Shown in pieces: positions 33,079-45,747 of a DNA stretch of 64,000 nucleotides; position 1 is the stretch's first letter; the number at the start of each line of letters is the position of its first letter. The notes under the pieces were generated by a model. That model made no database searches. It was not told the DNA's origin and saw nothing but the letters and a program-made list of their open reading frames with translations. The position numbers and the translations under genes are program-made. Location: positions 62,001 to 126,000 of the forward strand of contig JAXGGA010001598.1 in assembly GCA_038373865.1 (NCBI GenBank), read 5' to 3'. This DNA comes from Uloborus plumipes. Taxonomy: Eukaryota; Arthropoda; Arachnida; Araneae; Uloboridae.

Positions 33079-36000
33079 AGTTTGTTGATGATTTTTATAG
33101 TGGCGTTTCATTACCCACTGGTAACAGAGATCCTAATATAACTGTTCCATGACTTTCAAATGTCATTTTTATTTCTGATATTTGAGAAAATGTTGGTGGT
33201 TACTCACGTCAGCTATTTGAAGCTGAATCAAACACCTTGATGATGATGATGATGATGATGGTGATGATGATATAATAATAATAAAATTATCATTGCTGTT
33301 TGCAATAAAAGATATGGTGTCAGCAAGCAAAAAAAATGCGTGTTTAGTAGTAACAAAACGCCCGCAAACACTATCATATATGAGACACAAAATTTGCATT
33401 TTTGTTTTAAAGCACTATCTTTAACATTTTTATTGAAAGATATTAAGTTATAGTTTGTCTCTTTCCCCCCTCTTAAATTAAATTTCGTTCCAATGTTTTA
33501 GACCATCTTAAAGTATTACTTGAGTATTTATCTGAACAATATAGTTCCAATTATAGAATATTGCGAATAAATATGTACTGAGAATTTAAATACAGTATTA
33601 GTTCCACATTGTGGGAGAAAATCATGAAATTCATATTAAAATAATACTAAATTGAAATGAAAAGGATTTTAAAGCTATTTTGTTTTAATAAAATTTGGGT
33701 AACAACTTTTTAAATTATTTAAAGTATGATTGAGTTTTACTTTTCTGATGCTTAACAATAATTTTTTACTGTCATAATATTTTACAAACTTCAAATAAAA
33801 ACTTCGATCTATTATATTTTCAAGCCATATTCATATACCCTCATTACGTATGTCTTCTTTTAAACAAACAATTTTTAAAGCAAACTTCTTTTAAACAGTA
33901 ACATTTTATTCAACATTGAATAAAGTTGAAATATTTTCCAATAACTTTTAAAATCCTTAGCATTAAAAACCATCCATTAAAGATTAAATGCTTTTCGATT
34001 AATCTTATTCCTCATATTATAGAACTTTTAGCTTTATTTTGTATTTTGACTCTCAATTATTTAGAAAACTCTAATGCCGAGAAATTTTTAGAAACTATAT
34101 TTAACTTAAAGCTCTTGAAAGTAAACACAAATGACAGCTAAGCTAAAATTATTTATAAAGATCTTAAATAAACCAATGACTTAAATTTACAAATTAAAAC
34201 AGGAAATTGAAAATTCTAATTTTCCGCCTAGTAAAGCTTAGGCGCTTCCGAAAAAAATATTATTCCTAATTTTGCAATAAATATTTTAAACAGAAAAATG
34301 TAATCATAAGGTTTATTATTAAGATGAAACATGAATTTCTTCCAGAATCAAGCCAATCTATTTTGCAGTGTACGACATTTAATTTCACAGAATAATCTCA
34401 GCTATATATTCTTTTTAGTTACATTGGGCTCTCTGTTGCTTTAAATATTCTCTTTTAAACCAACTAAAATGCTTTTAGCACAACAAGTAAAAGAACAATT
34501 TAAAAAATATATGATAATGCTAAAAAATAAAGCTACGCATTTTAAGAACCAATTAAATATATATTTTAAATAACTGAAAACGAATAAACAGTGAAATTAT
34601 TTTCAATCTAGTTTAACAAATCAGAGATACTGCACGGCTAAAGTTCTATACATGACTGCTTAAAAAGGAAAAATTCATAAAGCATTTTTTTAAAACTAAA
34701 ATAGTACCGAATCAAAAAAAAAGGTCAAAAGAGTCTTTGAGAATTTTTTAATCGCAACATAAATCAAGTTAAAGGGTAATTCTTAAAAACAGCAGTAACA
34801 AAACTAATCACAACTTCATTAAATACAGCCGGAAAGTGGTTCCATTATCAGCTCTAAAATGTGGCTTCTAACTTAAGAAACATGTCTAAATATTTCATTA
34901 GTGGTTTCTTGTTACAAATTTTCGAGAACTGGGGATGCTAATAATTAATAACAAGGAATTGTCTAGCATTTACTGCATTTTTTCTCAATATTTTGCACAC
35001 CTAAACATATTGTATCAGTTTGACTACTTTAAAGAGTCTGTAGACGTTTCTAAGGCTGAACTCAACGGTGATTTTCCTTCTGCACTGACTCAATAAAATG
35101 TTTATCCACATCGCTATACAATTTGTATTTCTCCAAGGTAATTGGTTTCATTTCTTTTTTATCACATAGTTTGCATTTTTTAACTGACTTAAATTCCAAC
35201 CACAAGGCTGTATTTTCTTAATTAATTAAATAAAAAGTGTAAACATCAATTTTTCCCTAATTAAGAATATCAACAGTTCCAATGTAGATGCAAATTTATA
35301 TGCGATTTCAGCTCTTTAATCCTTACATATTGAAACACTACAAACCAATTTTATCTTTTAATCTCTATATTTTTAGCATAAAATTACTAAAAAATTAGGA
35401 GGTGGATTTTAAACTCTGTTTTCCATAAATAACAATAATATTTGAACATAAAAATGTATTTTGAGCTAATCGTTACAATCAGCAAAAAAATGTCTTTCCC
35501 CGTTTCTTAAAATACTATGTGGAGCTGCGTATAAAAACTATACCATATTTTGTCTTGTCATAGGTTAGAGTAGGTGTATTTAATTCTGTATCCCTTCTAT
35601 TTTATTAGTTTATGAACTTAATCTTTTAGATTATCTTAATTTAAAAAGGCAAGTTCGCAACAGTTGTAAAAGGGGCTGCTTTATCAAACTTCTCAAATGA
35701 AATGAAAATGATTAAAAAGTTCATATCAGAAATAACTATAAAAGTTATATTATAAAACATGAAACATCTATATTTGCTTGTCCTTTATTTTTCAAGTTGT
35801 TCCCAAATAAATCAGGAAAACCACTACCCTTATATATAAACTTTGCAATTTTAAACTAACACGTTGACCAAATGCGTTTTCCTTCTACCTTAATGGAAAG
35901 GTGTGGTGTTTCACAAACTTTCTCTCCGACTGAAAAGATGATTATACTGATTTACGCTTCGCTGACTGTCGTTGAAAACACTCGTTGAAAACAATTGTCA

Positions 36001-37837
36001 CTTGAAATAAAACTGCTGAGACATAATGTGCATCCAATGTAAATAATGAAAATGAATAGCAAAGCAAAACAGATTTTTGATAATTGTTAAAATGCAAATG
36101 AATAGTGCCGTCACTCTAGACTAACTTCGATAGAAAACTATTTTTTTTCCTGGTAATTAAATTAGAAAAATGTTTTTTTTCCAAATTATTCGCTAAAATT
36201 ACTCTTTTGGAGTACTAATAATGATTCTTCCTTTTAAATCCTCTGTCCAATATATTTTTAAGTGTTATTGTTAATCTAAACATTTCTATATACTATTTGC
36301 CTATCTAATTAAAAGTAATAATAAATACTGATTCTAGGTAATAATGGTAAAAAAGGTAATAATGAATAAGATTCTGAATAAATACTCAGAATTAAAGGAT
36401 TCGGAGGTTGAGTAACATCTAATTCGGTTTACTAAAAAATGTAAATGATGAGTACACATGAAGTACACCATTTTTATTTTGTTATTCATGTATTTATCAA
36501 TGGGGTAAAACATATTGTAATATATAGCAATAACGTAGCAATAACAATGCGCCAAAATCAAGCCAGAATTCATTAACACAACCGTTTCAATTCAAAATAC
36601 AAATACAAAATTAATATGTAAAATGGGAATTCCAAAGCTGTTTTATAAACTTGAAAGTTCAAGTTGAAAAAAAGGTAGTTCAAATAACGCTTTTTTTTTA
36701 ATTCTGCTAGAGACAGAAAATTATCACATTAAAAATATTTCGATATGTTTTGTTTCGTTTCAATGAAAATTAGTGAAACATAAAAAAATTGGTTCTCCTA
36801 ATCTGAGGGAAGCGTGTTTATTGCAACAGGTTGAAAACACAGTGTTTTGATTTTCAGCTTTAAAAATTGGGAGTTCGATTTTTATTTTTTTTAGATCTCG
36901 AATTAAAAAGAAATTACGATGTCGAAATACAAAGAGATCACGTCGTATGGCATTTCTCCGAGGCATTTCATCTGTACTGTCCCTAAGGATATCTGAAGTC
37001 AATATGCAGAAAAAAAATGAAACTGACAATGTATTTGTTCAAAAACGTAAGCTGTGCTATTATGAATTGCATAAAAAGTAGATTCAACTGAAAATAATTT
37101 GGTTGAAAGCCATTCAACAGGTGACATTAGCTCAAAGTTTGGCAATGCGTTAGTTAGAGAATTAAGGAGAAAACAAAAACCGTCGAAACCTCTTTTAAGT
37201 AATTATTTCTTTTTCAATTTCACTTTCAAGCTTCGCATTTTACCGGAGTTCATTTGTGCCTGAAAAATTCTGTGCTCTAATGAGATTCTGCTTAAGTCTC
37301 TGGAGGCATTAAAATCTTTGGCTTTGTAAGAACGAAATAATTATGCTTAAGTAAGTCACATAAATCTTGACAAATTGTTTCTGCCTTTTTTATTCCAGCC
37401 TCAAAGAATGCTTGTTTATCAGACTAAAAACTTTACTATGAGGATGGTGCGTATTTTTATGTCTGTTTCTTAAGTATTCTAGGGTTAGAACTGACTGCAA
37501 TATGCATCTACTTTTGGGATGCTTTTTAAGACCGAAATACTGCAACATTTTTGATGAGATATGTAAGGCAGAAAGCAGAACTAGTAGTAGCTGTAAAGAA
37601 AATTGATTCAGCTCAGAAAAATCATTTTATTTTTGTTTTCTATCTGCTTAAGAGTCTAGGGAAATGTTTATTTTGGAACAGCAAAATAATGAGATGCTTA
37701 AACTAGTTTACAAGTTCAGAACTGTACCACTAGTACTATAATTTATTCTTCTCATCTATTTCGGTTTTTTTGCGTGCTTCGTAACGGTATTATTTTTTCG
37801 TCCCTAAGACACTGATTTTATAGTTTTTAATGTTCAT
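33079..37837. other. 4.7 kb AT-rich DNA without recognised features
   Basis: Apart from the (GAT)n run at 33238-33271 I see no terminal repeats, RNA genes or conserved domains. The longest frames (minus 36760-37029, 89 aa; minus 36334-36579; plus 33926-34141) match nothing I know. This is the longest stretch lacking a recognisable TE. Confidence 0.5.
33238..33271. repeat. (GAT)n microsatellite
   Basis: About eleven TGA/GAT units with one GGT interruption. Confidence 0.9.
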
Positions 37838-37839
37838 TA

Positions 37840-39130
37840 CCGTAAAATGGGGTATATAGGAACAGCGGGGTCAATCGGAACAAAACTTCCCGACCGTACA
37901 AAGAAATTCTTCATAAATAAACTATTGGGTATTTTTCGCCATGAAAATTTTTTTTAGTAAGGTAAGATCATAGGAAGTAGGAAAAAATTACTTTTGTCAA
38001 TCTGGCAACGCTATTGGCTTCTAAGGAGGGCTGCACGTGGACTGCTAGAAAACATCACATTCCCATAGACTGCAAAACTTCATATGCAAGAACAAACCTT
38101 CTTATATTTTAAACTTAAGAGTGGTGTGTTTCAACTATACATGTATCTGAACAATAGAATACCACATTATAATTTACATTTCTTACAAATTGTGTCTTAA
38201 AAATGGAGAATTCTGAAAAATGCCATAGGAAAAAAAATTGCGGGGTGAATCAGAACACTTAGTTCTGTTGTTCCAATTCAAACTTATTTGAAGGAAACTG
38301 TTTGAAAAATCAAGATTCTAACCTCACTTCTTCTAATCAAGACAAGGACAAGGATTTATTACTGTTTATCCCTTCTCGTGAGCAACTAGATCTTAGAATG
38401 ACAAACAGTTGCAGATTTCAAAAGATTTTTTCTCTAGGAGACTTCTTTTTACTTAAAATACGAGGGGGAAAGTCACAGACTTTATGTAGTAAAACCTCCA
38501 GCACACAGACAGTGGTGAATAAGCGGAAAAATCTTTCAGGACAATCCCCGAAACCCAGAGATTTCAAGAAACTAAAGAAAAGGCAGAGTTGATCCCAGGA
38601 GATGTTATGAAAAAACTTAAGCCAAGTCACAATTGCTAGTTTTAAGGACAAGTACATGTTTGCGGACGACATGAGTGCCTTCCATTCATGTTAAATCTTT
38701 GTATTTCAATTCAAAAGCATTTCTTAAAATTACTTTTCATTTTTCATAAGTTCAAAATTATTTTGAATTTTGACAAATTATACACGTTTACTGGTATTGA
38801 AATTATGCATTTATTTGACAGTAATTATGTGTTCTTATTCTCCCCCATCAAAATTACTCATGTTCGTGAGACCTATTACAGGTTAAATTGAAAATAATAA
38901 AAATTTTAACATGTGTTCCGATTGACCCCTACCAGCGGGGTGATTCGGAACACCCATTATTTCCTATATATTTTAATAATAACTGTTCAAAATGTTTTGT
39001 CTTTGCTTGGAATATCAAAAGTAAAGCAAGACCGAAGTTTTTACCCAAAAAATCAAATTAAAAAAAAATCTTTTAACTGCTTTTTTTACAATCAAAGCTG
39101 AAAAGTGTTCCGATTCACCCCATTTTACGG
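37840..39130 (+). mobile_element. CCGTAAAATGGGG TIR element, 1.3 kb
   Basis: The inverted ends CCGTAAAATGGGG are flanked by TA (37838-37839 and 39131-39132). Subterminal phrases of the GGGGTCAATCGGAAC type recur at about 37868, 38241, 38918 and 39102 in both orientations. It ends 33 bp before a Tc1 element begins. Its first bases resemble the 228-bp MITE family (CCGTAAAGTCGGG), suggesting related transposases. Confidence 0.85.
38302..38592 (+). pseudogene. Possible transposase C-terminal remnant
   Basis: A 96-codon frame containing FSLGDFFLLKIRGGKSQ and a Lys/Arg-rich tail (PKPRDFKKLKKRQ). A GDFVLVK.KGK-type segment is common near the C-termini of proteins encoded by arthropod pogo-like elements (recalled pattern). 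A weak continuation, FKDKYMFADDMSAF, can be read near 38640-38682. Assignment is tentative; it lies centrally in a TIR element, as expected for a deletion derivative. Confidence 0.35.
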
Positions 39131-39163
39131 TACATATAATTGCAATGTCGAAAAAGGCAAATA

Positions 39164-40591
39164 CACTGCTCGACATTGAAAATGCAACACCAAGAAGAGT
39201 GGTCAGAAATTCATGCAAATTTTACCCTAGACGCACGTCACTGAATTATGCAAATGATATGAAATGCGCAGCTCTCCGACGCACGTGAAGTAAGATATAA
39301 GAGAATGAAGTTGAAAAGTGGGCTATGTTCATGTTGGTTTTTCTGCCAGACTAAATTATCGGAGAAGATTGGTTTTTGTCTCAAAGGATACGTGTGATAG
39401 GAGGAAATGCCACGCCGTCCCCAACGAAGACACTTCCAGCATATAGACGACTTTACAAGGGGTATGGTGATCGGACTGAGAAGGGGAGGTTGGTGCATAC
39501 GTCAAATTGCAGCTCATACCCACATGGATGCAAGCACTGTGCATCGGCTGTGTCGGAGATGGTTGGAAAGAGGAAATGTAGCCACATTGAGGGGTGCAGG
39601 TGCAGCCAGAGTGACGTCAGACCGCTTGGATCGACGGATTCACCGACAAGCTGTGGCGGACCCGCAAGTCACTTGTGCGTCGATTCTGCAGCACGTGCAA
39701 GGTACCTTGGATGTTCCTGTGTCGACCAGAACCATTTCCCGTCGACTGGTTGCACGTGGCCTGCAATCACGGCGCCCGCTAAGAAGACTGCCATTGACCT
39801 TACAGCACAGACTCCAACGTTTGGAATGGTGCCGGACCAGAGCGACGTGGATGGCAGAATGGCAAACCGTAGTGTTCTCAGATGAATCCCGCTTCTGTTT
39901 GTCCAGCGATAGTCATCGCATACGTGTGTGGCGTCGACGTGGAGAAAGATCGAATCCCGCAGTAACTGTGGAACGCCCCACAGCGCGTAAACGTGGCATA
40001 ATGGTTTGGGGCGCTATTGCATACAATTCCGTATCACCTCTAGTTCGTATTCGGGGCACTATAACGGCCCAACGATATATAGATAACGTATTGCGGCCGG
40101 TGGCAATCCCCTACCTTCAGGGTCTGCCAAATTCAGTTTTTCAACAGGATAACGCCCGGCCTCACAGTGGTCGAATCAGCCAACATGCTCTACGAGGTGT
40201 ACAGATGCTTTCCTGGCCACCATACTCTCCTGACTTGTCACCAATCGGACATGTGTGGGACGTGACGCCGTTTGCAGAACCTGCCACTGCCTCGTTCAAA
40301 GGACGAACTGTGGCAAATGGTTGAAAGGAAATGGAGTGCCATCCCTCAGGACACCATCCGCAGGCTTATTGACTCCATGCCTAGACGTGTTTCTTCGTGC
40401 ATCGCTGTCCGCGGTGGTCCTACTTCTTACTGAGCCGACGCCGTCCTCGCTCTAAATTTTGCTTATTTATTTTGAAATAAATATCACTTATTGTTCCATG
40501 TCACGTATTGTTCCATCCTCTGTCTTCTTACCAAATTTCATCAATTTCTGACCACTCCTTCTTGGTGTTGCATTTTCAATGTCGAGCAGTG
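39164..40591 (+). mobile_element. Tc1-family transposon (1.43 kb)
   Basis: Inverted repeats of about 55-60 bp begin CACTGCTCGACATTGAAAAT at both ends (39164 and the complement ending at 40591), flanked by TA (39162-39163 and 40592-40593). It contains one long transposase frame. The coding part is clearly richer in G+C than the surroundings, and few differences separate the two terminal repeats, which suggests a comparatively recent insertion. Confidence 0.97.
39407..40433 (+). pseudogene. Tc1 transposase, frameshifted and lacking the catalytic Glu
   Basis: From ATG 39407 (MPRRPQRRHFQHIDDFTRG) the frame is open for 305 codons to 40324. N-terminal helix-turn-helix DNA-binding region: GGWCIRQIAAHTHMDASTVH (about residues 27-46). 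Catalytic core: VVFSDESRF (first Asp, about 160) and FQQDNARPH (second Asp, about 245). In the third motif, SPDLSPIGHVWD, Gly replaces the expected Glu (codon GGA for GAA), 32 residues after the second Asp. Just after HVWD the frame is broken; the true C-terminus continues in another phase to a TGA at 40431-40433 (LQNLPLPRSKDELW, then IRRLIDSMPRRV). The intact protein would have been about 340 residues, usual for Tc1. The product is predicted catalytically dead. A 169-codon frame at 39376-39885 is an out-of-phase shadow. Confidence 0.95.
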
Positions 40592-40593
40592 TA

Positions 40594-41028
40594 ATAGCAG
40601 ATTAAGTATAGTGCATTTTACCGTGCGCTGTTTTTGTAATAAAATATTCCAAAAGGGTACTAAATCTTAAACTTCTCATATCACCCATTCAGGCATTCAG
40701 TTTTCCTTTTTTTTTATAATGTAAACAGATGGGCAATTAAAACTGCTTTCTGCCTCATTCATGTGACATTAACATAATAATCTTTAAAGTAGCAGGGTAT
40801 TTATCATGGAGTTATTCAACTCATTTACTCTCCAAAAAATCTCAACTCAACTATAATTCAGTTTTTTAAATGTTAAACAACTCGGAACTTTCATGGAAAT
40901 ATTACTAAGTCTCTGATTTTTAATGTGTAGGTTCATGTAAAAAAATAAAAAAATACAGAAAAAATTGACAGTAAAAATCAGTAAATGAATTCTTCTCAGA
41001 TACACATAACTATATGTATTACTTGAAA
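40594..41028. other. AT-rich spacer
   Basis: Nothing recognised. Confidence 0.4.
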
Positions 41029-41030
41029 TA

Positions 41031-41429
41031 CAGTGCAGAACCTTTTATCCGGGAACCAAAATACCGGGAAACCAGAAAACCGGCAACATTTTGTCGATTT
41101 TTCCGCCACTTTTTAAAATACGCATTTTCGGCAATTTCTAAAAAATGAAGAGCTTTTTTTTTTGTTTTTCTTTTGAAATACCTAAATGAATATGAACGGT
41201 TTCTTCATAAATACCATATAAGTGGCATATAGCTCAGAAATTTTTAATATTGTAATATCTATAAGCACTTCTGGATCGTTTTCTCTTCAGGATGCATTTA
41301 TTTGTTATAGTAACTTGGGTTTTATAAACAATTGGCAAATATCGCTTCGTAGCGATCCAGAAAATCGGAAAATTCAGTTATCCGGGATAGCTGTGGTCCC
41401 AAACATCCCGAATAATTGGTTCTCTACTG
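41031..41429. mobile_element. pogo/Tigger-like MITE, copy 1
   Basis: 399 bp with ends CAGTGCAGAACCTTTTATCC and, inverted, CAGTAGAGAACCAATTATTC, flanked by TA. CAG ends with a TTATCCGG phrase and a TA duplication are typical of pogo/Tigger MITEs. A close copy is at 49279-49691. The short frame spanning its end (41222-41449) is non-coding. Confidence 0.9.
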
Positions 41430-41431
41430 TA

Positions 41432-42231
41432 ATATCTTCCGGCGCTTGACAATGATCTACATTCTACAATATTCGCATATCTTTTGGCGTCTAAAAATGC
41501 TTCGAAATTTTAAAATATGTCCTTAAGACAAAAAGAACAGAATCAATTGGGCATATTCTTTCAATTCAAAGCTTTGTGTTGCTCTGTCCAACTTATTTGT
41601 TTTTATATTTCTTAATGTCGGCACCTAAAATATTTTAGAATTTTCAAAAATACATAGCTACCAACAACCACCTCAAATGTCTGAAGGCATTAAGAAAAGA
41701 AAACTTTTTAAAGAAAGGAAAACATTATCATTTGTCTAGTAGCAGAAATCATACATGCTGTTTTCTTATCTTTTCTATTGTATAACTAAACGAGTTTAAA
41801 GAGATAAAATTCATCCTTAATCTTCTGCATAGTATAAATGAGAAAATTGTAATCAACTGGTGGATCACTCTTGCAGTTAATTATTAACCATATTCTGCGA
41901 ACTATGCGAAAACCGGAATTCATCTAAGGAATCCAAATCCTTTGTCTAGGGGATAATTTCAAGTAATTTAATTGATGTTTATGTCACATTCCATTTCCTT
42001 ACATCATCTATTACAGTAACGGAAGCACTGAATCCACTGCTTAAGCTTCGAGGATAATTAAATGTAATAAATCAAGATGCAGTTACATTTGATGAAGATG
42101 TGAGAAGTTATCTTAAAAGAAGTGCCATTTATTAGGCGTGAACTATGCAACGAGAAGGAAAAAATCCATAACTGATTGCCGACTTCATATTTAGATGGAT
42201 TAAATCTAGGGAAAAATTGAAAAAAAAAAAA
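41432..42231. other. AT-rich spacer
   Basis: Nothing recognised. Confidence 0.4.
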
Positions 42232-42233
42232 TA

Positions 42234-42408
42234 CAGTCGAACCCGCTTAAAGAAATAGCCATTTTGCCACGAAATGTTTTTTCTAAAAAGCGGGATATTC
42301 CATTATCCGGGTTGTAAATAATGAATTACAATGATTTGGTACATCGAAAATGTATTATATTAAGCAAGATATGCCTTTAACCGATATTCTATTAAGCGGA
42401 ATGGATTG
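42234..42408. mobile_element. pogo-like MITE (CAGTCGAACCCGCTTA ends)
   Basis: 175 bp, TA-flanked. The left end is CAGTCGAACCCGCTTAA and the right end, inverted, CAATCCATTCCGCTTAATA. An isolated related phrase, TTCGAGCCCGCGTAATGGAA, occurs near 46477. Confidence 0.65.
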
Positions 42409-42986
42409 TATATATTTTTTGTCCAGATAACATGCGAAAACGAGTAAATAGAAAGACAAGAGCAATTACTAGCTTTTCTGATTTAAAAGAGAAGCGGTGG
42501 GTAGGAAAGTAGAAGGATCAGGGAAGTAGAAAATGCCGTTTAAAGAATTTCTTATTGACATCATATATTAAATGAAGGTTCAATAATCGATGTTTTAACG
42601 GTTGGTAATATATTTAGATAACAAAGGACTTGTCAGAACAAAATATGAACACATTTGCATTAATATGTTTTGATGGTGATGCGTGTATATAGTCCCCGTA
42701 TAGTAAAAAACAATTTGTTTTATTTATTTTGAGTGAGTGAGTATTGGGTTTTTTTCTTTCTATTTTTATCAGCTACTATCCTTTGCGTTTTCTAAAAATC
42801 GTCTGATTTCGAAGAAATATATTTATTTACTGGTCACAATGCTTTTCAGTTAAAAGTTAATAAAAGTTTCAAGTTGATAGATTATTAATTTCATTAAGAA
42901 GAAGTATAAATAATGAAATTATTTCATACATCCCGTTAACATAATTCACCCATACAGAAATGTCGCTGTTTCGTCTTTTAAAAGTA

Positions 42987-43167
42987 GTCGAGCCTCGTTT
43001 TTTCGAACATGCATAAAACAGATTACTGCTAAGAGAAACTAAATTTGGGATCACAGTCCAGTCACATTTACAAATTAGGATTATTATTTTTTTTTTCAGA
43101 TAAGTCGAACTTTGGTGAGGATAAACTTTAAAGCTCTCGTTGAATTCGTTTTTACGATGTTCGACTG
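42987..43167. mobile_element. pogo-like MITE (CAGTCGAAC ends), degenerate
   Basis: The left end GTCGAGCCTCGTTTTTTCGA and the inverted right end CAGTCGAACATCGTAAAAAC are flanked by TA (42985-42986 and 43168-43169). The 127-codon minus frame at 42869-43252 runs through it and is therefore not a gene. Confidence 0.55.
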
Positions 43168-43357
43168 TATCAGTTCTGCTTGATTTGAGCCAAAGTCTAA
43201 AGGAGAAACAGTAGAAGAAAAATCTAATATGCTTCCATATTGTGTTAGGCAAGATGGTGCTATTCCAGATTTACAAGCATCAAATACATATGTTTCATGA
43301 CACCTGTCACGTTACTTTCTGTACTTCTGATGTATTTGCTCCGAAAGAGGACTAATG

Positions 43358-43576
43358 CACTGCAAAAATAAACTGCTGCTTTTACAGTCGGCAGTCTAGG
43401 TTCTAATTTAAAATTGTAAAATGCACAGTAATAAACTGCAAAACTAGCGGTTTTAGCTTATCGTTCTGTAAAACTAGATATTTTACAGTTTATTACTGTA
43501 AAATTAGCAACTTTTACAGTTTATTACATAAAATTAGCTGTATTCTACTGTAAAAACAATACTAATTTTTACAGTG
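43358..43576. mobile_element. CACTGTAAAA-ended repeat, copy 2
   Basis: Ends CACTGCAAAAATAAACTGC and, inverted, CACTGTAAAAATTAGTATTG. The interior is of the TTTACAGTTTATTACTGTAA type, as in the copy at 22359-22739. Confidence 0.75.
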
Positions 43577-43938
43577 TAGTTATACCACAAGAATATAGTA
43601 GATCAAGAAAGGGTTAAAACGTTCAAAAACTAGTTTTACCCTATTTCAATGACTACCCGACTTTTATAGAAGATCAAAGTACTCTAACAATTTGGGGGAT
43701 TTCTTAATTTAGACCTGCCATCATGTTGGGATCAGATCATATTATTAACTTCCCGGTAGTAGAAAATAGAGAAAAATCAAAACTGTATCAACAAAATTGT
43801 CCACCTCTTTAGTTGAATCTATCTAGCGTAATGCATTGAATAGGGTAAGTGCTCCAGTAGTCGGCCACAATGACATTAAACTGCTCATAAATAGTATATT
43901 TTTAATTTAAAATCGGATATAAAGCATTCACACATTAA

Positions 43939-44859
43939 CCCTGCTGCTGTGTTCGTCCCGAACATACGTATACTGTGTTCGGGTCCAAATGGACCCAACA
44001 TATGTAATTTATTCCCTAACACCGCTTTTTTTTAATATTTTTTCGAGTTTAATTGTTATATTTGATTTTATTAGAAACTTCCAAACATAAATCACTCAAT
44101 TTTTGTATTTTATTTTACATATTTAATCCGAGAAAATACATAAATAAAATTTAAATATTATAGCAATTCCAGTTTTCGTACTAAAGAAAACTAACAAAAT
44201 TATGTAAGCTATCACTTTAAGAAATTTACTAGAAATTTTTAAGCTTAAAAAGAAGTGTTAAAAATGGAAATACGAACAGTACAACATTTGTATGAGATGT
44301 ACAGATTTATGTACAGAATCATATGCGCGGGGGAAGCGGCGGAGAGAGGGGGTAAAAGGGAATTCCCCTCAGATAGGCATAATTGCAGAGTTTGCAGTTC
44401 TATGAAAGTTAACCTTGAAACATTTTCACTGGTACTGATTTCAATTCATAGAAAGGAAGAAATGGTATTCAGAAAGAAAAAAAAGAAGAAAAAAAATGAA
44501 TGAAAGAAAAACAGAAGATAACCATTAAAAAATATTTAAAAAACGTACAAAAACAATGAACAAATGTTTTATTTATTGTTTCATAAATTATGAATAAAAT
44601 AAACAAGCATAAAATTATTTTGTTTCTCTGATACATGCTTTTTAATCATATGGGTCCAAAAGGACCCGAACACAGTATTAGTAAACTTTTTTTTGACAAG
44701 TAGGGTTATACTTCAATCAAAACAAAAAAAATATGTGTGTAATATAACATGAAAATGAACACATTCATGAAGTTAAAACGTTATACCAACGTTACTCGAA
44801 AATTTATAAGCAAATGAAATCTGTTTTGGGTCGAAAAGGACCCGAACACAGTAGCAGGG
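43939..44859. mobile_element. piggyBac-like element, 0.92 kb, TTAA flanked
   Basis: Exact TTAA at both sides (43935-43938 and 44860-44863). The ends are CCCTGCTGCTGTGTTCG and, inverted, CCCTGCTACTGTGTTCG. A subterminal repeat TGTGTTCGGGTCCAAATGGA is mirrored at about 44651-44676 and at the right end. The internal 82-codon frame (44255-44503) has CRVC but no complete Cys-rich pattern, so it is not called a gene. Confidence 0.9.
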
Positions 44860-45410
44860 TTAATTTAACTATTCCCAAGTATCAACCAATGACAGTTAAG
44901 TTTTCGGTACTTTTCTTGAATAAATATTGAGTCATTTATTTAAAAAACTGTGCCCGTCATCCTAGTTTGCGATTCTGCTTATTTTTTAGTTAAGCGGACA
45001 CATCTTTAAATGGTAAGTGTTCTTCTTGTTTTCATTTTACTGTTCATTTGAGTAAATTTATTGTAATGGAGTACATAACAAAATGTTTTAATAAAAAAAC
45101 TAACTTGTGCTTTGGTTCAATTGTTTTGTAAAGGGGTTTCCGACTGCTGTGTATAGAATTACTCTGCGTTTCCAATAGCCGATTATGTCTGGTTGATCAC
45201 TGGTTCTATTTAATAGTTTCTTCGAAATACAGCAATGGCGTTCAAATTCGACATCTCTGCATTAATAAATATAAGCTTCAATTTGCAAACGATTGAAAAA
45301 AGATGTAGCAATAAAAGATTTTAATCCTTTTATTTTATACTTTGTTTCTTTATTATTGCTCAGACGATTTTTAATGCTTCAGGAAAGCTAAATTTTTCAT
45401 TCTGATAGTG

Positions 45411-45747
45411 TTGGCGATGTAGAGCGATAAATTGCGGATCTATTCGCCTAGACATTTTATTTTGATGCATCAAAATGAAATGTACTGTAATGAAGCGATG
45501 GTGTTCAACAAAGAGACGATTGAAAACGTAACATATTAATTAGCAAATTATCTTCATAACAACGAAATGGGAATATACCCCTCAGTACTAAAGGGCACTA
45601 CAATTACTAAAACAAAACAAAACTACAAACTACAATATTGCTACGTCCAACTTAGCGAACTGAGGACTTAATTTAAAAAGTTCTATGGCAACCCTTTGGG
45701 AGCGCGCTTGGCGAATAGATTCGCCATTTGTCGCTCTACGGAGCCAA
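45411..45747. repeat. Inverted-repeat element, 337 bp
   Basis: The arms TTGGCGATGTAGAGCGATAA (left) and TTGGCTCCGTAGAGCGACAA (right, inverted) extend through ATCTATTCGCC, about 38 bp each. Likely a further nested MITE; the duplication was not resolved. Confidence 0.65.

Noticed and set aside
39376..39885. 169-codon plus-strand frame with several Cys
   Set aside because: Out-of-phase shadow of the Tc1 transposase; the transposase phase carries the family motifs.
42869..43252. 127-codon minus-strand frame
   Set aside because: It crosses a degenerate pogo-like MITE and has no recognisable domain.
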